Part shown: positions 45,996 to 54,162 of the stretch, piece by piece
How the letters are laid out: every line of letters starts with the position of its first letter
Position numbering within the stretch: the first letter of the stretch is position 1
Assembly: GCA_947501885.1 (NCBI GenBank)
Contig: CANMXN010000002.1
Location: forward strand, 310,001 to 374,000
Direction: 5' to 3'
Length of the DNA: 64,000 nucleotides
Source of the DNA: an uncultured Sphingorhabdus sp.
GTDB taxonomy: Bacteria > Pseudomonadota > Alphaproteobacteria > Sphingomonadales > Sphingomonadaceae
Program-made: the position numbers and the translations under genes
The notes under the pieces: model-generated
The model's database searches: none
Told to the model about the DNA's origin: nothing
The model's input: the letters and a program-made list of their open reading frames with translations, nothing else

Positions 45996-48140
45996 ATGCG
46001 CCTGCCCTATTTCCTGTCGACAATCCTATTATTTTCACTCCCCGCATCGCTTATGGCCCAAGACACGCAATCAACAGAAAAGAATGACCCTATGAAAGCG
46101 CCCATCGCTAAACAAGTTCCGCACAGTTTTACGCATCATGGTACCACCATCGAAGACCCGTGGAATTGGCTCAAAGACAAAAGCTATCCCACTATCGATG
46201 ATGAAGATGTGCTTGACTATTTGCGCGAGGAAAATGCTTATTTTGAGCATCATATGCAATCGCAGCAGCCATTGGTGGATACATTATTCGCAGAAATGAA
46301 AGCGCGTATTAAAGAAGATGATAGCAGCGTGCCGCAAAAAGACGGGGATTATATTTATTGGAGCGCCTTTGAAGAAGGGGCGCAATATAGCAAATATTAC
46401 CGCAAATCTGTGGCGGGCGGCGACAATCAATTATTGCTTGACCAAAATGCCCTAGCAGAAGGCAAAGAATATTTCCGTTTGGGTGCATCAGCGATTAGCC
46501 CCGATGGCAATTTGCTTGCCTATGCTTATGACGATAATGGATCAGAGCGTTTTGAAATTCACGTCAAGGATTTGCGTACAGGCGAAGAATTACCCGATGT
46601 CATCCCTGGTATATTATCGGCGATTGTCTGGAATGCTGATAGCAGCGGATTTGTCTATGGTTTGGCCAATGAGAATTGGCGCACCGATAATCTGCAATAT
46701 CATAAATTGGGCGATGACCCCGCAAAACCAACCGAGATTTTTCGCGAAAAGGAAGAAGGCTATACCGTTGGTTTGGGATTATCAGCGCAAGAAGATTATT
46801 TCATCATTGGCACAGGCGATAACACGACTAGCGAGATTTATATCGTACCCACCTCTAACCCCATAGCCAAACCGCGCTTAATCAAAGCGCAAGAAAAAAA
46901 TGTGAAATATGAGATTGATATTCGCGATGACGAAGTCTTCATTCTCACCAATGATAATCATGTGAATTTCCGTCTTGCTAAGGCGAGCATTGAGACCCCC
47001 GATCAATGGCAGGAAATCATCATAGGATCAGATGCAAATTACCTTACAGGGTTTGAGCTGTTCAAAGATTATTTCGTGCTGGAGAGCCGCGAGGCTGGCC
47101 TCGATCAGATCGATATATATGATTATGCGGGCACCAAGCGACGCGAGCGTATCGCATTTCCAGAAGCGAGCTATACTGCCTCAACCAGCAATAATCCCGA
47201 ATATGATACGAAAAAATTACGCCTCTCTTATGAAAGCATGGTGACGCCCGATACGGTGTTTGATTATGATATAGCCAGCAGCACGCTTGAAACCTTGAAG
47301 GTACAAGAGGTACCATCGGGCTATAATGCAAGTGACTATCAAACCGAGCGGATCATGATTACTGCGCGTGATGGCGTGCAAGTGCCCGTTTCGATTGTGT
47401 CTAAAAAAGGCTTTAAACGTGATGGTTCGCAGCCACTGCACCTCTATGCCTATGGCGCATATGGTTATGCCGTGCCCCCAGGGTTTAGCACCACCAGATT
47501 TTCGCTGGTCGATCGCGGTTTTGCCTATGCCATTGCCCATATTCGCGGCGGCGATGATTTGGGCTATCAATGGTATCTGGATGGCAAGCTGAAAAAGCGC
47601 ACCAATACGTTCAATGATTTTGTCGATGTTGGCAAAGGCTTGATTGATTTAGGCTATACCAGCGCAGGCAAATTAACCGCAAGCGGCGGTAGCGCGGGCG
47701 GCGAGTTAATGGGTGCTGTGGCCAATCAAGCGCCTGAAATATTTGGTGCGGTAGTCGCCCATGTGCCATTCGTTGATGTGCTCAACACGATGCTCGATGA
47801 GAGCTTGCCCCTAACGCCGGGTGAGTGGCCCGAATGGGGCAATCCGATTACCTCTAAAGAGGATTTTGAGTTTATCCGCAGCTATTCCCCCTACGACCAA
47901 GTTGCAGCCAAAGACTATCCGCCAATGCTCTATACGGGTGGGTTAAATGATCCGCGCGTAACCTATTGGGAGCCTGCGAAAATGGTCGCGAAACTGCGCC
48001 ATATGAAAACCGATGATAATCTATTGCTGATGAAGATGAATATGGGCGCTGGCCATGGCGGCAAGTCAGGACGCTGGAACAGCATTTACGAGGTCGCCGA
48101 AGAACAAGCGTTTATTCTTTGGCAGTTGGGGGTTGAATGA
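45996..48140 (+). CDS. Prolyl oligopeptidase, S9A family
   Basis: Exported serine peptidase of 714 residues with a signal peptide ending LMAQ. After the seven-bladed propeller (about 90-430) comes the alpha/beta-hydrolase domain. The catalytic residues are S near 565 in ASGGSAGGE, D near 651 in TGGLNDPRV, and H near 686 in GAGHGGKSG. It carries the family end AFILWQLG. It may act with the Xaa-Pro aminopeptidase upstream on proline-rich peptides. The AAA/RloB pair starts about 110 bp after its stop. Confidence 0.96.
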   Translation: MRLPYFLSTILLFSLPASLMAQDTQSTEKNDPMKAPIAKQVPHSFTHHGTTIEDPWNWLKDKSYPTIDDEDVLDYLREENAYFEHHMQSQQPLVDTLFAEMKARIKEDDSSVPQKDGDYIYWSAFEEGAQYSKYYRKSVAGGDNQLLLDQNALAEGKEYFRLGASAISPDGNLLAYAYDDNGSERFEIHVKDLRTGEELPDVIPGILSAIVWNADSSGFVYGLANENWRTDNLQYHKLGDDPAKPTEIFREKEEGYTVGLGLSAQEDYFIIGTGDNTTSEIYIVPTSNPIAKPRLIKAQEKNVKYEIDIRDDEVFILTNDNHVNFRLAKASIETPDQWQEIIIGSDANYLTGFELFKDYFVLESREAGLDQIDIYDYAGTKRRERIAFPEASYTASTSNNPEYDTKKLRLSYESMVTPDTVFDYDIASSTLETLKVQEVPSGYNASDYQTERIMITARDGVQVPVSIVSKKGFKRDGSQPLHLYAYGAYGYAVPPGFSTTRFSLVDRGFAYAIAHIRGGDDLGYQWYLDGKLKKRTNTFNDFVDVGKGLIDLGYTSAGKLTASGGSAGGELMGAVANQAPEIFGAVVAHVPFVDVLNTMLDESLPLTPGEWPEWGNPITSKEDFEFIRSYSPYDQVAAKDYPPMLYTGGLNDPRVTYWEPAKMVAKLRHMKTDDNLLLMKMNMGAGHGGKSGRWNSIYEVAEEQAFILWQLGVE

Positions 48141-48252
48141 TGGAGACAATGGGCATCTATTTTTATTTTTATCCGATTTAAAGCGAATATTTGTAGAATT
48201 TTAGCAAATTATGCTTATTAGTGTAATTTCAAACTCGCTTGTGAGGTTAAAT

Positions 48253-49554
48253 ATGCTTTTACGTTTTTCTCTCGAAAACCATCTTTCAATTAACAAAGAG
48301 CAAGAATTATCTATGATTGCCGCTTCGTTAAAAGGAGATGGAGGTATGCTAATTAGAACGCCTGCTATACCAAAAGAATATCTGCTGGCTTCTGCAATCA
48401 TATATGGACCAAATGCGTCAGGAAAATCAAATTTTATAGACGGCTTGAGTTTAATGAGGGAAGCAGTTCTCTATTCTCAATCTCGATGGGAAGTAGGATC
48501 AGGAGTTCATTCATTTCCTTTCTTGTTGGAAGCGGGACGGAGCGAATATCCCAGTAAGTTTGAGGTTGACTTTGTTAGTGAGGGAGTTCGATTCACATAC
48601 GGTTTTGTTACTGGTAAGGATAAATTTATAGAAGAATGGTTATATTCTTATCCAGAAGGTAGGCTAAGGACTTTGTTTACCAGAACTAATACTAACGAAT
48701 ATAAATTTGGTTCTGGATTAACAGGACAAAAAAATGCCGTCAAAGACCTAGTCAGAGATAATAGTCTTTTTCTATCGGCGGCCATACAAAATAATTTTAA
48801 ATCTTTATCTCCTATATTCGATTTCTTTAAAAGTTTGATTTTTAGAAATTCAATCAACTCTCCACCGCAAGCCATCTATTCTGAATTTAAGGGTAAAAAG
48901 TTTGATAATAGAGTGATGAGTTTTTTGAAATCTATAGGAACTGGAATAGATGGTTACACGGAAATTGAGAATAAGCGTTCTGAAGAATTCGTTAGGGATA
49001 GCAGGGAACTTATGGATTTTCTCTACCGAAAAAGTGACAACCGTGATGAGATTGTTAAGGAGTTAAGTGAAGGCTTAGACAAGGAGTATAAAATAGAGTT
49101 TAGTCACAAAACGTTAAACGGGGAAAGTGTGTTTTTGGATGTAGCACGCGAAAGTACTGGCACTAGACGATTAATTCCATTCCTTGTTTCTGTTTTTGAT
49201 GCATTGGATAATGGACTAATACTAATTATAGACGAGTTTGATGCTAGCCTACATACTCAGATATGTGATTTGATAGTAGCTCTATTTAATAATAAAGATA
49301 TTAACGAAAATAACGCTCAATTGATTGCAACAACGCATGATACAAATTTACTTTGTTCATCTAATCTTAGACGAGATCAAATTTGGCTTGTAGAAAAGGA
49401 CAAATATGGAGCAAGCAAGCTTTATTCGTTAGCTGAAATCAAGACAAGAGATACAGATAATTTTGAAAAAGGATACCTTCAAGGCCGTTATGGGGCCATA
49501 CCTTTTTCTGCATCAATCAATAATATTTTAGAAAAGCTTCAAATAGATGGCTAG
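48253..49554 (+). CDS. AAA-family ATPase, RloA-like (candidate defence protein)
   Basis: A 433-residue ABC/SMC-like ATPase of the AAA_15/AAA_21 type. The start is the ATG at 48253, with GAGG seven bases upstream; the longer frame to 48211 is not needed. Walker A is G52-P-N-A-S-G-K58-S, the signature region is ESTGTRRLIPF (300-310), Walker B is LILIIDE (322-328), and the H-loop is TTHD at about 360-363. The mid-part is insert-rich and without a coiled coil of long SMC type. It overlaps the RloB gene by 8 bp. The sequence is markedly AT-richer than its neighbours. Related ATPases pair with nucleases in RloAB, PARIS and OLD-like systems. Confidence 0.85.
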   Translation: MLLRFSLENHLSINKEQELSMIAASLKGDGGMLIRTPAIPKEYLLASAIIYGPNASGKSNFIDGLSLMREAVLYSQSRWEVGSGVHSFPFLLEAGRSEYPSKFEVDFVSEGVRFTYGFVTGKDKFIEEWLYSYPEGRLRTLFTRTNTNEYKFGSGLTGQKNAVKDLVRDNSLFLSAAIQNNFKSLSPIFDFFKSLIFRNSINSPPQAIYSEFKGKKFDNRVMSFLKSIGTGIDGYTEIENKRSEEFVRDSRELMDFLYRKSDNRDEIVKELSEGLDKEYKIEFSHKTLNGESVFLDVARESTGTRRLIPFLVSVFDALDNGLILIIDEFDASLHTQICDLIVALFNNKDINENNAQLIATTHDTNLLCSSNLRRDQIWLVEKDKYGASKLYSLAEIKTRDTDNFEKGYLQGRYGAIPFSASINNILEKLQIDG

Positions 49555-50185
49555 AAAAAACTCTTCTTTGAAGCGTAAAAAACCGAACCGAAATCCAAAA
49601 CAAAAATTTATATTGTTTTCGGAAGGTGCAAATACAGAGAGAGTTTATTTTAAAGCCTTAGAGCGCCATTACACCAATGCATTATTTGAAATAAATTTTA
49701 TAGGTCCTGCAGGAACTCCAATAACAATTGCTGATAAAGTTAAAGTTCAAATGAAGACACTGAAAGAAGAACGCATAGCTAACTCTTTTGCTGAAAAGGA
49801 TACTGTTTGGGGCATTTTTGATGAAGACAATCACGATAATGTGAGAGAATCGATTGATAAATGTAAAGCAGTTGGGGCTAAGGTTGCATATTCAAACCCG
49901 TGTTTCGAAGTTTGGTTGATTCTGCATTACGAGGATTTTGATAAATCGGATGACCGTCATCAGGTTCAGAAACATTACAGCACTCTTGACCCATATTATA
50001 AGAGTAATGGTTCTAAAATTCCCAATTGTGAAGTTTTAATTCCAAAGATTGAAGAAGCTGAAGAACGAGCAGTAAGGCAGGAGATGAGAAGAGAGTCGGA
50101 AGGAGCGGTAGGCGGTAGACCAAGTACTACAGTATATTCATTGACTAAAGCTATAAGAAAAGCTGCTAAAAATGAATCAGTGTGA
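49547..50185 (+). CDS. RloB-like protein, Toprim-type nuclease candidate
   Basis: A 212-residue protein resembling RloB. A basic N-terminal tail (RKKPNRNPKQK) leads to SEGANTE (25-31), the first acidic Toprim-like motif with E26. It is followed by D92-E-D94 in GIFDEDNHDN, the DxD metal motif, then SNPCFEVWLILHYED (116-130), the conserved RloB block. RloB was named from genes linked to type I restriction loci; the nuclease assignment is by fold, not by experiment. It starts inside the last codons of the ATPase gene. The partner is probably the effector and the ATPase the sensor, by analogy with AriA/AriB of PARIS. Confidence 0.85.
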   Translation: MARKNSSLKRKKPNRNPKQKFILFSEGANTERVYFKALERHYTNALFEINFIGPAGTPITIADKVKVQMKTLKEERIANSFAEKDTVWGIFDEDNHDNVRESIDKCKAVGAKVAYSNPCFEVWLILHYEDFDKSDDRHQVQKHYSTLDPYYKSNGSKIPNCEVLIPKIEEAEERAVRQEMRRESEGAVGGRPSTTVYSLTKAIRKAAKNESV

Positions 50186-50224
50186 TTTTATGAATACCCA
50201 TAAATTATACTTTATAAGAATAAA

Positions 50225-50632
50225 ATGACCAAACCCTACACCCTTGAGTTTACAGCGCAAGAGCAGCATATTGACGAGCTAGGGCATGTCAATAATGCGG
50301 TGTGGGTGCAGTGGATTCAGGATATGGCCGCCGCCCATTGGAATGCCAAAGCCGCGCCTGAGCATATCGAAACGATCATCTGGATGGTGACGCGGCACGA
50401 GATTGATTATCGCAGCAATATCAAATTGGGTGAGAGCGTCACGGGCGCAACTTGGATTGAAAAACCGCCTCGCGGTGCGCGCTTTGAGCGGCGTGTTGAT
50501 TTTACCGATAGCGCTGGAAAAGTGGTGGTGAGCGCCAATAGCACTTGGGCAATGGTCGATAAAGCAACGCATCGTTTGCTGCGCGTGCGCGAAGATGTTT
50601 ACGCGCCTTTTTATAATCCTGAGCGCGCGTAA
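50225..50632 (+). CDS. Acyl-CoA thioesterase (4HBT family)
   Basis: A 135-residue hotdog thioesterase. The motif is HIDELGHVNNAVWVQWIQDMAAAHW, and the strand RHEIDYRSNIKLGESV follows. It is paralogous to the protein at 41410-41802. Its GC content returns to the level of the chromosome after the AT-rich AAA/RloB pair, so the right border of that pair is near 50200. It is convergent with the epoxide hydrolase gene, across a short tandem repeat. Confidence 0.88.
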   Translation: MTKPYTLEFTAQEQHIDELGHVNNAVWVQWIQDMAAAHWNAKAAPEHIETIIWMVTRHEIDYRSNIKLGESVTGATWIEKPPRGARFERRVDFTDSAGKVVVSANSTWAMVDKATHRLLRVREDVYAPFYNPERA

Positions 50633-50677
50633 AATCTGGCTAGCGTTACACCTTACACGCCACAAATTACCGTGATA

Positions 50678-50730
50678 CAATGTCGCGCAAAAATGACAAA
50701 ATGTCGCACTATAATGACAAAGTGTCGAAA
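50678..50730. repeat. Short tandem repeat of about 20 bp overlapping a gene end
   Basis: Two and a half units begin at 50678, 50697 and 50718: CAATGTCGCGCAAAAATGA, then CAAAATGTCGCACTATAATG with A, then CAAAGTGTCGAAA. The stop codon of the epoxide hydrolase gene (50709-50711) lies inside the array. Several ~20-bp repeats of TGTCG type resemble the ends of some IS21-like elements, but no transposase is present. Confidence 0.6.
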
Positions 50731-51851
50731 CAGCCGCGTATTTCATCTACAAATATGGCGGGCTGCTCCATCGCAGCAAAATGACCACCTTTTTCAGCCT
50801 CTCCCCAATAGCATAAATTCTTAAATCGCGTCTCCGCCCATCGGCGCGATGGCGCCATAATTTCGTGCGGGAAAATACTGCACCCCGATGGAATATAAAT
50901 CGGTTCAATATTGGGGTTGGCAAAACTCTCCCAATAAAAACGCGCTGACGATGCACCGCTATTGGTGAGCCAATAGAGCATGACATTATCGAGCAATCGA
51001 TCGCGATCAAACACCGCCTCGGGATTATCGGCTTGCGCATCGCTCCAACCTTGGAACTTTTCGATAATCCACGCCATCTGACCCACGGGGCTGTCGGCCA
51101 ATGCATATCCCAATGTTTGCGGTTTGGTACGCTGTATCTCGGCATAGCCCGAACCCTTACTCTGATATTCACCAAAATGCGCGAGTGATGCGGCTTCCTC
51201 GGGCGTCAATGTACTGGCAATTTCTGCACTGGGCGGTCCAACCACCACAAGATTCACATGCAGCGCAGCGCAATGTCCTTGGTTTTGAACGCCAATCATA
51301 CAGGTGACCAAGGAACCCCAATCGCCGCCTTGGGCAAAATAGCGATCATAACCCAGCCGCAGCATCAGCGCATCCCATGCTTTTGCGGTGCGCTCTGCGC
51401 CCCAGCCTGTCTCTGTTGGGCGACCTGAAAATCCATATCCAGGCAAAGAGGGAATGATAAGATGATAGGCCGGCGCATTGCCATCGCTAGGAGTGGTCAG
51501 CGGTTCAATGACATCCATAAATTCCAATATACTGCCCGGCCAACCATGCGTCATGATGAGCGGCCTCGCATCAAGGCGCGGGCTTTTGATGTGCATAAAA
51601 TGAATATCAAGCCCGTCAATCTCGGTGATAAAATGATCATATCGGTTCAATGCTTTTTCGCAGCGGCCCCAATCATAATGATCGCGCCAATAGCGTGCTA
51701 AGTCTTGTACATAATCCAGCGGGATACCCTGCTGCCAACCATCGGCGGGCGAGCTTTCAGGAAAACGCGTATTGCCAAGGCGGTTTTGCAAATCATCCAA
51801 CTGGCTTTGCGCTATGGAAATTTCAAACGGGCGGATTTCATCATTTGCCAC
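50709..51851 (-). CDS. Epoxide hydrolase, N-terminal EHN-domain type
   Basis: Alpha/beta-hydrolase that opens epoxides, 380 residues. The EHN domain (about 1-110) starts IRPFEISIAQSQLDDLQNRL. The oxyanion loop is HGWPGS, the nucleophile is the Asp in FAQGGDWGSLV, and the His is in KGGHFAAMEQP. The start is a GTG preceded by AAGGAG. The final residues (FDTLSL) are encoded by the tandem repeat, so the native C-terminus may have been replaced. The substrate is unknown. Confidence 0.92.
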   Translation of the reverse strand: MANDEIRPFEISIAQSQLDDLQNRLGNTRFPESSPADGWQQGIPLDYVQDLARYWRDHYDWGRCEKALNRYDHFITEIDGLDIHFMHIKSPRLDARPLIMTHGWPGSILEFMDVIEPLTTPSDGNAPAYHLIIPSLPGYGFSGRPTETGWGAERTAKAWDALMLRLGYDRYFAQGGDWGSLVTCMIGVQNQGHCAALHVNLVVVGPPSAEIASTLTPEEAASLAHFGEYQSKGSGYAEIQRTKPQTLGYALADSPVGQMAWIIEKFQGWSDAQADNPEAVFDRDRLLDNVMLYWLTNSGASSARFYWESFANPNIEPIYIPSGCSIFPHEIMAPSRRWAETRFKNLCYWGEAEKGGHFAAMEQPAIFVDEIRGCFDTLSL

Positions 51852-51906
51852 TTATATTTTCTCCTTATTGCTCTATCATGACAGCAACACAGAATAAGGA
51901 CAAGTT

Positions 51907-52236
51907 ATGAGTGCATGGATATATTTGGGCATTGCTATTGGCTTTGAAATAGTAGGCACGAGCTTACTCAAAGCATCGGATGGGTTTGATCGTATCTGAA
52001 TGGGCGTAGGATCGATTGCCTGTTATGGTATCTGTTTTATCGCCCTATCTTACGCGTTTAAGAGCATCCCCATTGGCGTGGCTTATGCGATATGGTCGGG
52101 GGTCGGAATTGCTGCAATTGCTATTATCGGTTGGTTTGTCTTCAAACAAAATATGAGCGCATTGCAAATAGGCTTTACGCTGATGATTTTGGTTGGCGTG
52201 ATCGGGCTAAATTTAACTACTACTAATATAAGGTAA
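51907..52236 (+). pseudogene. SMR-type small multidrug transporter with an in-frame TGA
   Basis: The reading frame from the ATG at 51907 encodes a four-helix SMR protein (MSAWIYLGIAIGFEIVGTSL, then FALSYAFKSIPIGVAYAIWS-type blocks) with the membrane Glu in helix 1. Codon 31 (51997-51999) is TGA. Relatives have LW at this point (SDGFTRLWPS), so the likely change is TGG to TGA. The rest is undamaged to the stop at 52236. An ATG directly after the TGA could restart translation of helices 2-4 only. It is most simply a recent pseudogene, or the base is a sequencing error. Confidence 0.75.
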
Positions 52237-52273
52237 TATCAAGAAAATCGGGGTTTAATAGAAGAGTTAAGAT

Positions 52274-53020
52274 TCATAGTATGCGCTTTATCCAACGATT
52301 ATGATCTGAAGAAGTTATTTTAGCACTATTAGCTTTTTCATTAACACGTTCTGATAATTCTCTTGGTAGTTTGCTTTTCAATCTATTAGCTAAAAAAAGG
52401 CTAGCCATTATAGTTGCCCAAAATATTAAATTCCCAAAAATGCCATTTATATCCCACTTTGTATATTCAAATATAGCAAATTCATAATTATTATAAAAGC
52501 GAATATAAAAGCTTATCGCCAAAAATGCCCAAATAAACATGAAGCATATTATTAACGCACTATTCACACGTGATACAGAATATTTGATGCCTGCCTCTCC
52601 AAGCCAGACAGTTTTATGTAATTTACCTTCAAATTCATTTTCTAGATTATCGATATGTTTCTCCCAATTTTCTTGCCAAAATTTTGAACCTTCGGCTGAT
52701 AAATAGCCAGCAGAGGAACATAGAAAGCCTAAGCACGCCAATGCTAAGACAAGAAATGCTGGAACTTGCTGCGCATGTGCAGAAGTCACTATTATACCGA
52801 AAGCAGTGAAGACGGCAGCTTGTAATATCCAAAAATAGTTAGCCCTCTTCCAGTAAAGTTCGATTTCAAACCGTCTGATCTCATGTGCTCTATTTAATGC
52901 GTTTTTTCTTTTATGATAGTTTTTACAATTATCAGGTGTGTCAGCTTGAAATCCCATCGTATCATTATAGATGCGTTGAGGGTCATGGATTTGTTCACAA
53001 ATTGTTTTATCGTCAACCAT
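52274..53020 (-). CDS. RipA-like membrane protein
   Basis: A 248-residue membrane protein. It has HEIRRFEIELYWKRANYFWI, a pair of helices at about 70-110, the GSKFWQENWEKHIDNLE segment, and two further helices at about 150-210. This matches what I remember of the RipA-type octameric membrane proteins described in Francisella. The ATG at 53020 is 6 bp after the stop of the hydroxyacyl-CoA dehydrogenase; a GTG at 53023 is the alternative. It is AT-richer than that gene. Its role here is unknown. Confidence 0.7.
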   Translation of the reverse strand: MVDDKTICEQIHDPQRIYNDTMGFQADTPDNCKNYHKRKNALNRAHEIRRFEIELYWKRANYFWILQAAVFTAFGIIVTSAHAQQVPAFLVLALACLGFLCSSAGYLSAEGSKFWQENWEKHIDNLENEFEGKLHKTVWLGEAGIKYSVSRVNSALIICFMFIWAFLAISFYIRFYNNYEFAIFEYTKWDINGIFGNLIFWATIMASLFLANRLKSKLPRELSERVNEKANSAKITSSDHNRWIKRIL

Positions 53021-53026
53021 CACAAA

Positions 53027-53896
53027 TCACCGCGTTGGCACAGGCGTATCACCCGAATAATCATAAAATCCGCGGCCTGATTTGCGGCCATACCAGCCTG
53101 CCTCAACATATTTTTGCAAAATCGGCGCAGGGCGGAATTTGGGATCGCCCGTGGTTGTGAACAAGACATTGGTGATTTCAAGACAAGTATCAAGCCCAAC
53201 AAAATCGGCCAGCGTTAAGGGCCCCATCGGATGATTGAGGCCAAGCTGCACGGCAGTGTCTATATCGCGGATGCTCGCTACGCCTTCGCCTAGCGCAAAG
53301 CAGGCCTCATTGAGCATCGGCATCAATATGCGGTTGACGATAAAGCCTGGTGCATCTTGCGAAAATACCAATTGCTTGCCGAGCATATCGCCATAGGCCG
53401 TTACGCGCGCAACGGTGTCATCGGATGTGGTAAGGCCGCGAATGATTTCAATCAGGCCCATGATAGGAACGGGATTGAAAAAATGCACACCGATAAAGCG
53501 CGTTGCGTCGGGCGAACTTTGCGCGAGGCGGGTGATGGGGATAGATGATGTGTTCGATGCAAGGATCGCATTATCGTTCATCATCTTTCCGACGTCTTCA
53601 AAAATCACGCGCTTAATCTCTTCGCGCTCGGTTGCCGCTTCGATAATCATATCGCAATCGCCGATGCTGTCATAATTGCTGATAGGGATAATTTTATCCA
53701 ATGCGGCGCTGGCCTCTTGCGATGAGATTTTTTCTTTTTCGGCCAATCGGTTTAATTGTTTCGCAATGCCCATTTTGGCCTTTTCAGCAATTTCAAGTGT
53801 GCGATCTGCAAGCAAGACTTTCATGCCAGCATGGGCGCTGACTTGCGCGATGCCTGCGCCCATTTGTCCAGCGCCGATTACAGTGATTGATTGCAT
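53027..53896 (-). CDS. 3-hydroxybutyryl-CoA dehydrogenase
   Basis: NAD-dependent oxidation of 3-hydroxyacyl-CoA, 289 residues. The Rossmann motif GAGQMGAGIAQ is at 8-18. The catalytic block IGVHFFNPVPIMGLIEIIRG has the active-site His, and the C-terminal domain shows DAPGFIVNRILMPMLNEA and GLNHPMGPLTLADFVGLD. AAGGAG lies before the start codon. It works in fatty acid or polyhydroxybutyrate metabolism. The RipA-like gene follows directly. Confidence 0.95.
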   Translation of the reverse strand: MQSITVIGAGQMGAGIAQVSAHAGMKVLLADRTLEIAEKAKMGIAKQLNRLAEKEKISSQEASAALDKIIPISNYDSIGDCDMIIEAATEREEIKRVIFEDVGKMMNDNAILASNTSSIPITRLAQSSPDATRFIGVHFFNPVPIMGLIEIIRGLTTSDDTVARVTAYGDMLGKQLVFSQDAPGFIVNRILMPMLNEACFALGEGVASIRDIDTAVQLGLNHPMGPLTLADFVGLDTCLEITNVLFTTTGDPKFRPAPILQKYVEAGWYGRKSGRGFYDYSGDTPVPTR

Positions 53897-54162
53897 GATA
53901 AGCTCCTTAGGATATGAATTTGAAATCTGCCTAGCCGATATGATGATAAATCGCTAGCTTGTGTTTGCGGTTTTTGACAATGTCATTCAAATAGCAGACC
54001 ATTTATAAATGCGACTTTAGAATGGCTCATGCTATGGCAAGCACAGATAATCTATAGACCGTGAAAACCATAACTATCTTGCATCCAAGCAGTGAATACC
54101 ATAGGTGCAAATCTATATTTTCCTGAGCTTAATACTGACTCTAATAAAGAACAGAAATAGAT

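Noticed and set aside
51997-52002. TGA in the SMR gene read as selenocysteine or tryptophan
   Set aside because: Other genes in the window end in TGA normally, so TGA is a stop here; there is no sign of a selenocysteine element after it.
52647-52832. Alternative minus-strand frame inside the RipA-like gene
   Set aside because: It is in another frame on the same strand and lies wholly inside a gene with recognised conserved segments.
53897-54162. Riboswitch before hom (SAM-II or threonine type)
   Set aside because: No conserved core or stem pattern of these classes could be recognised in the 266 bp.
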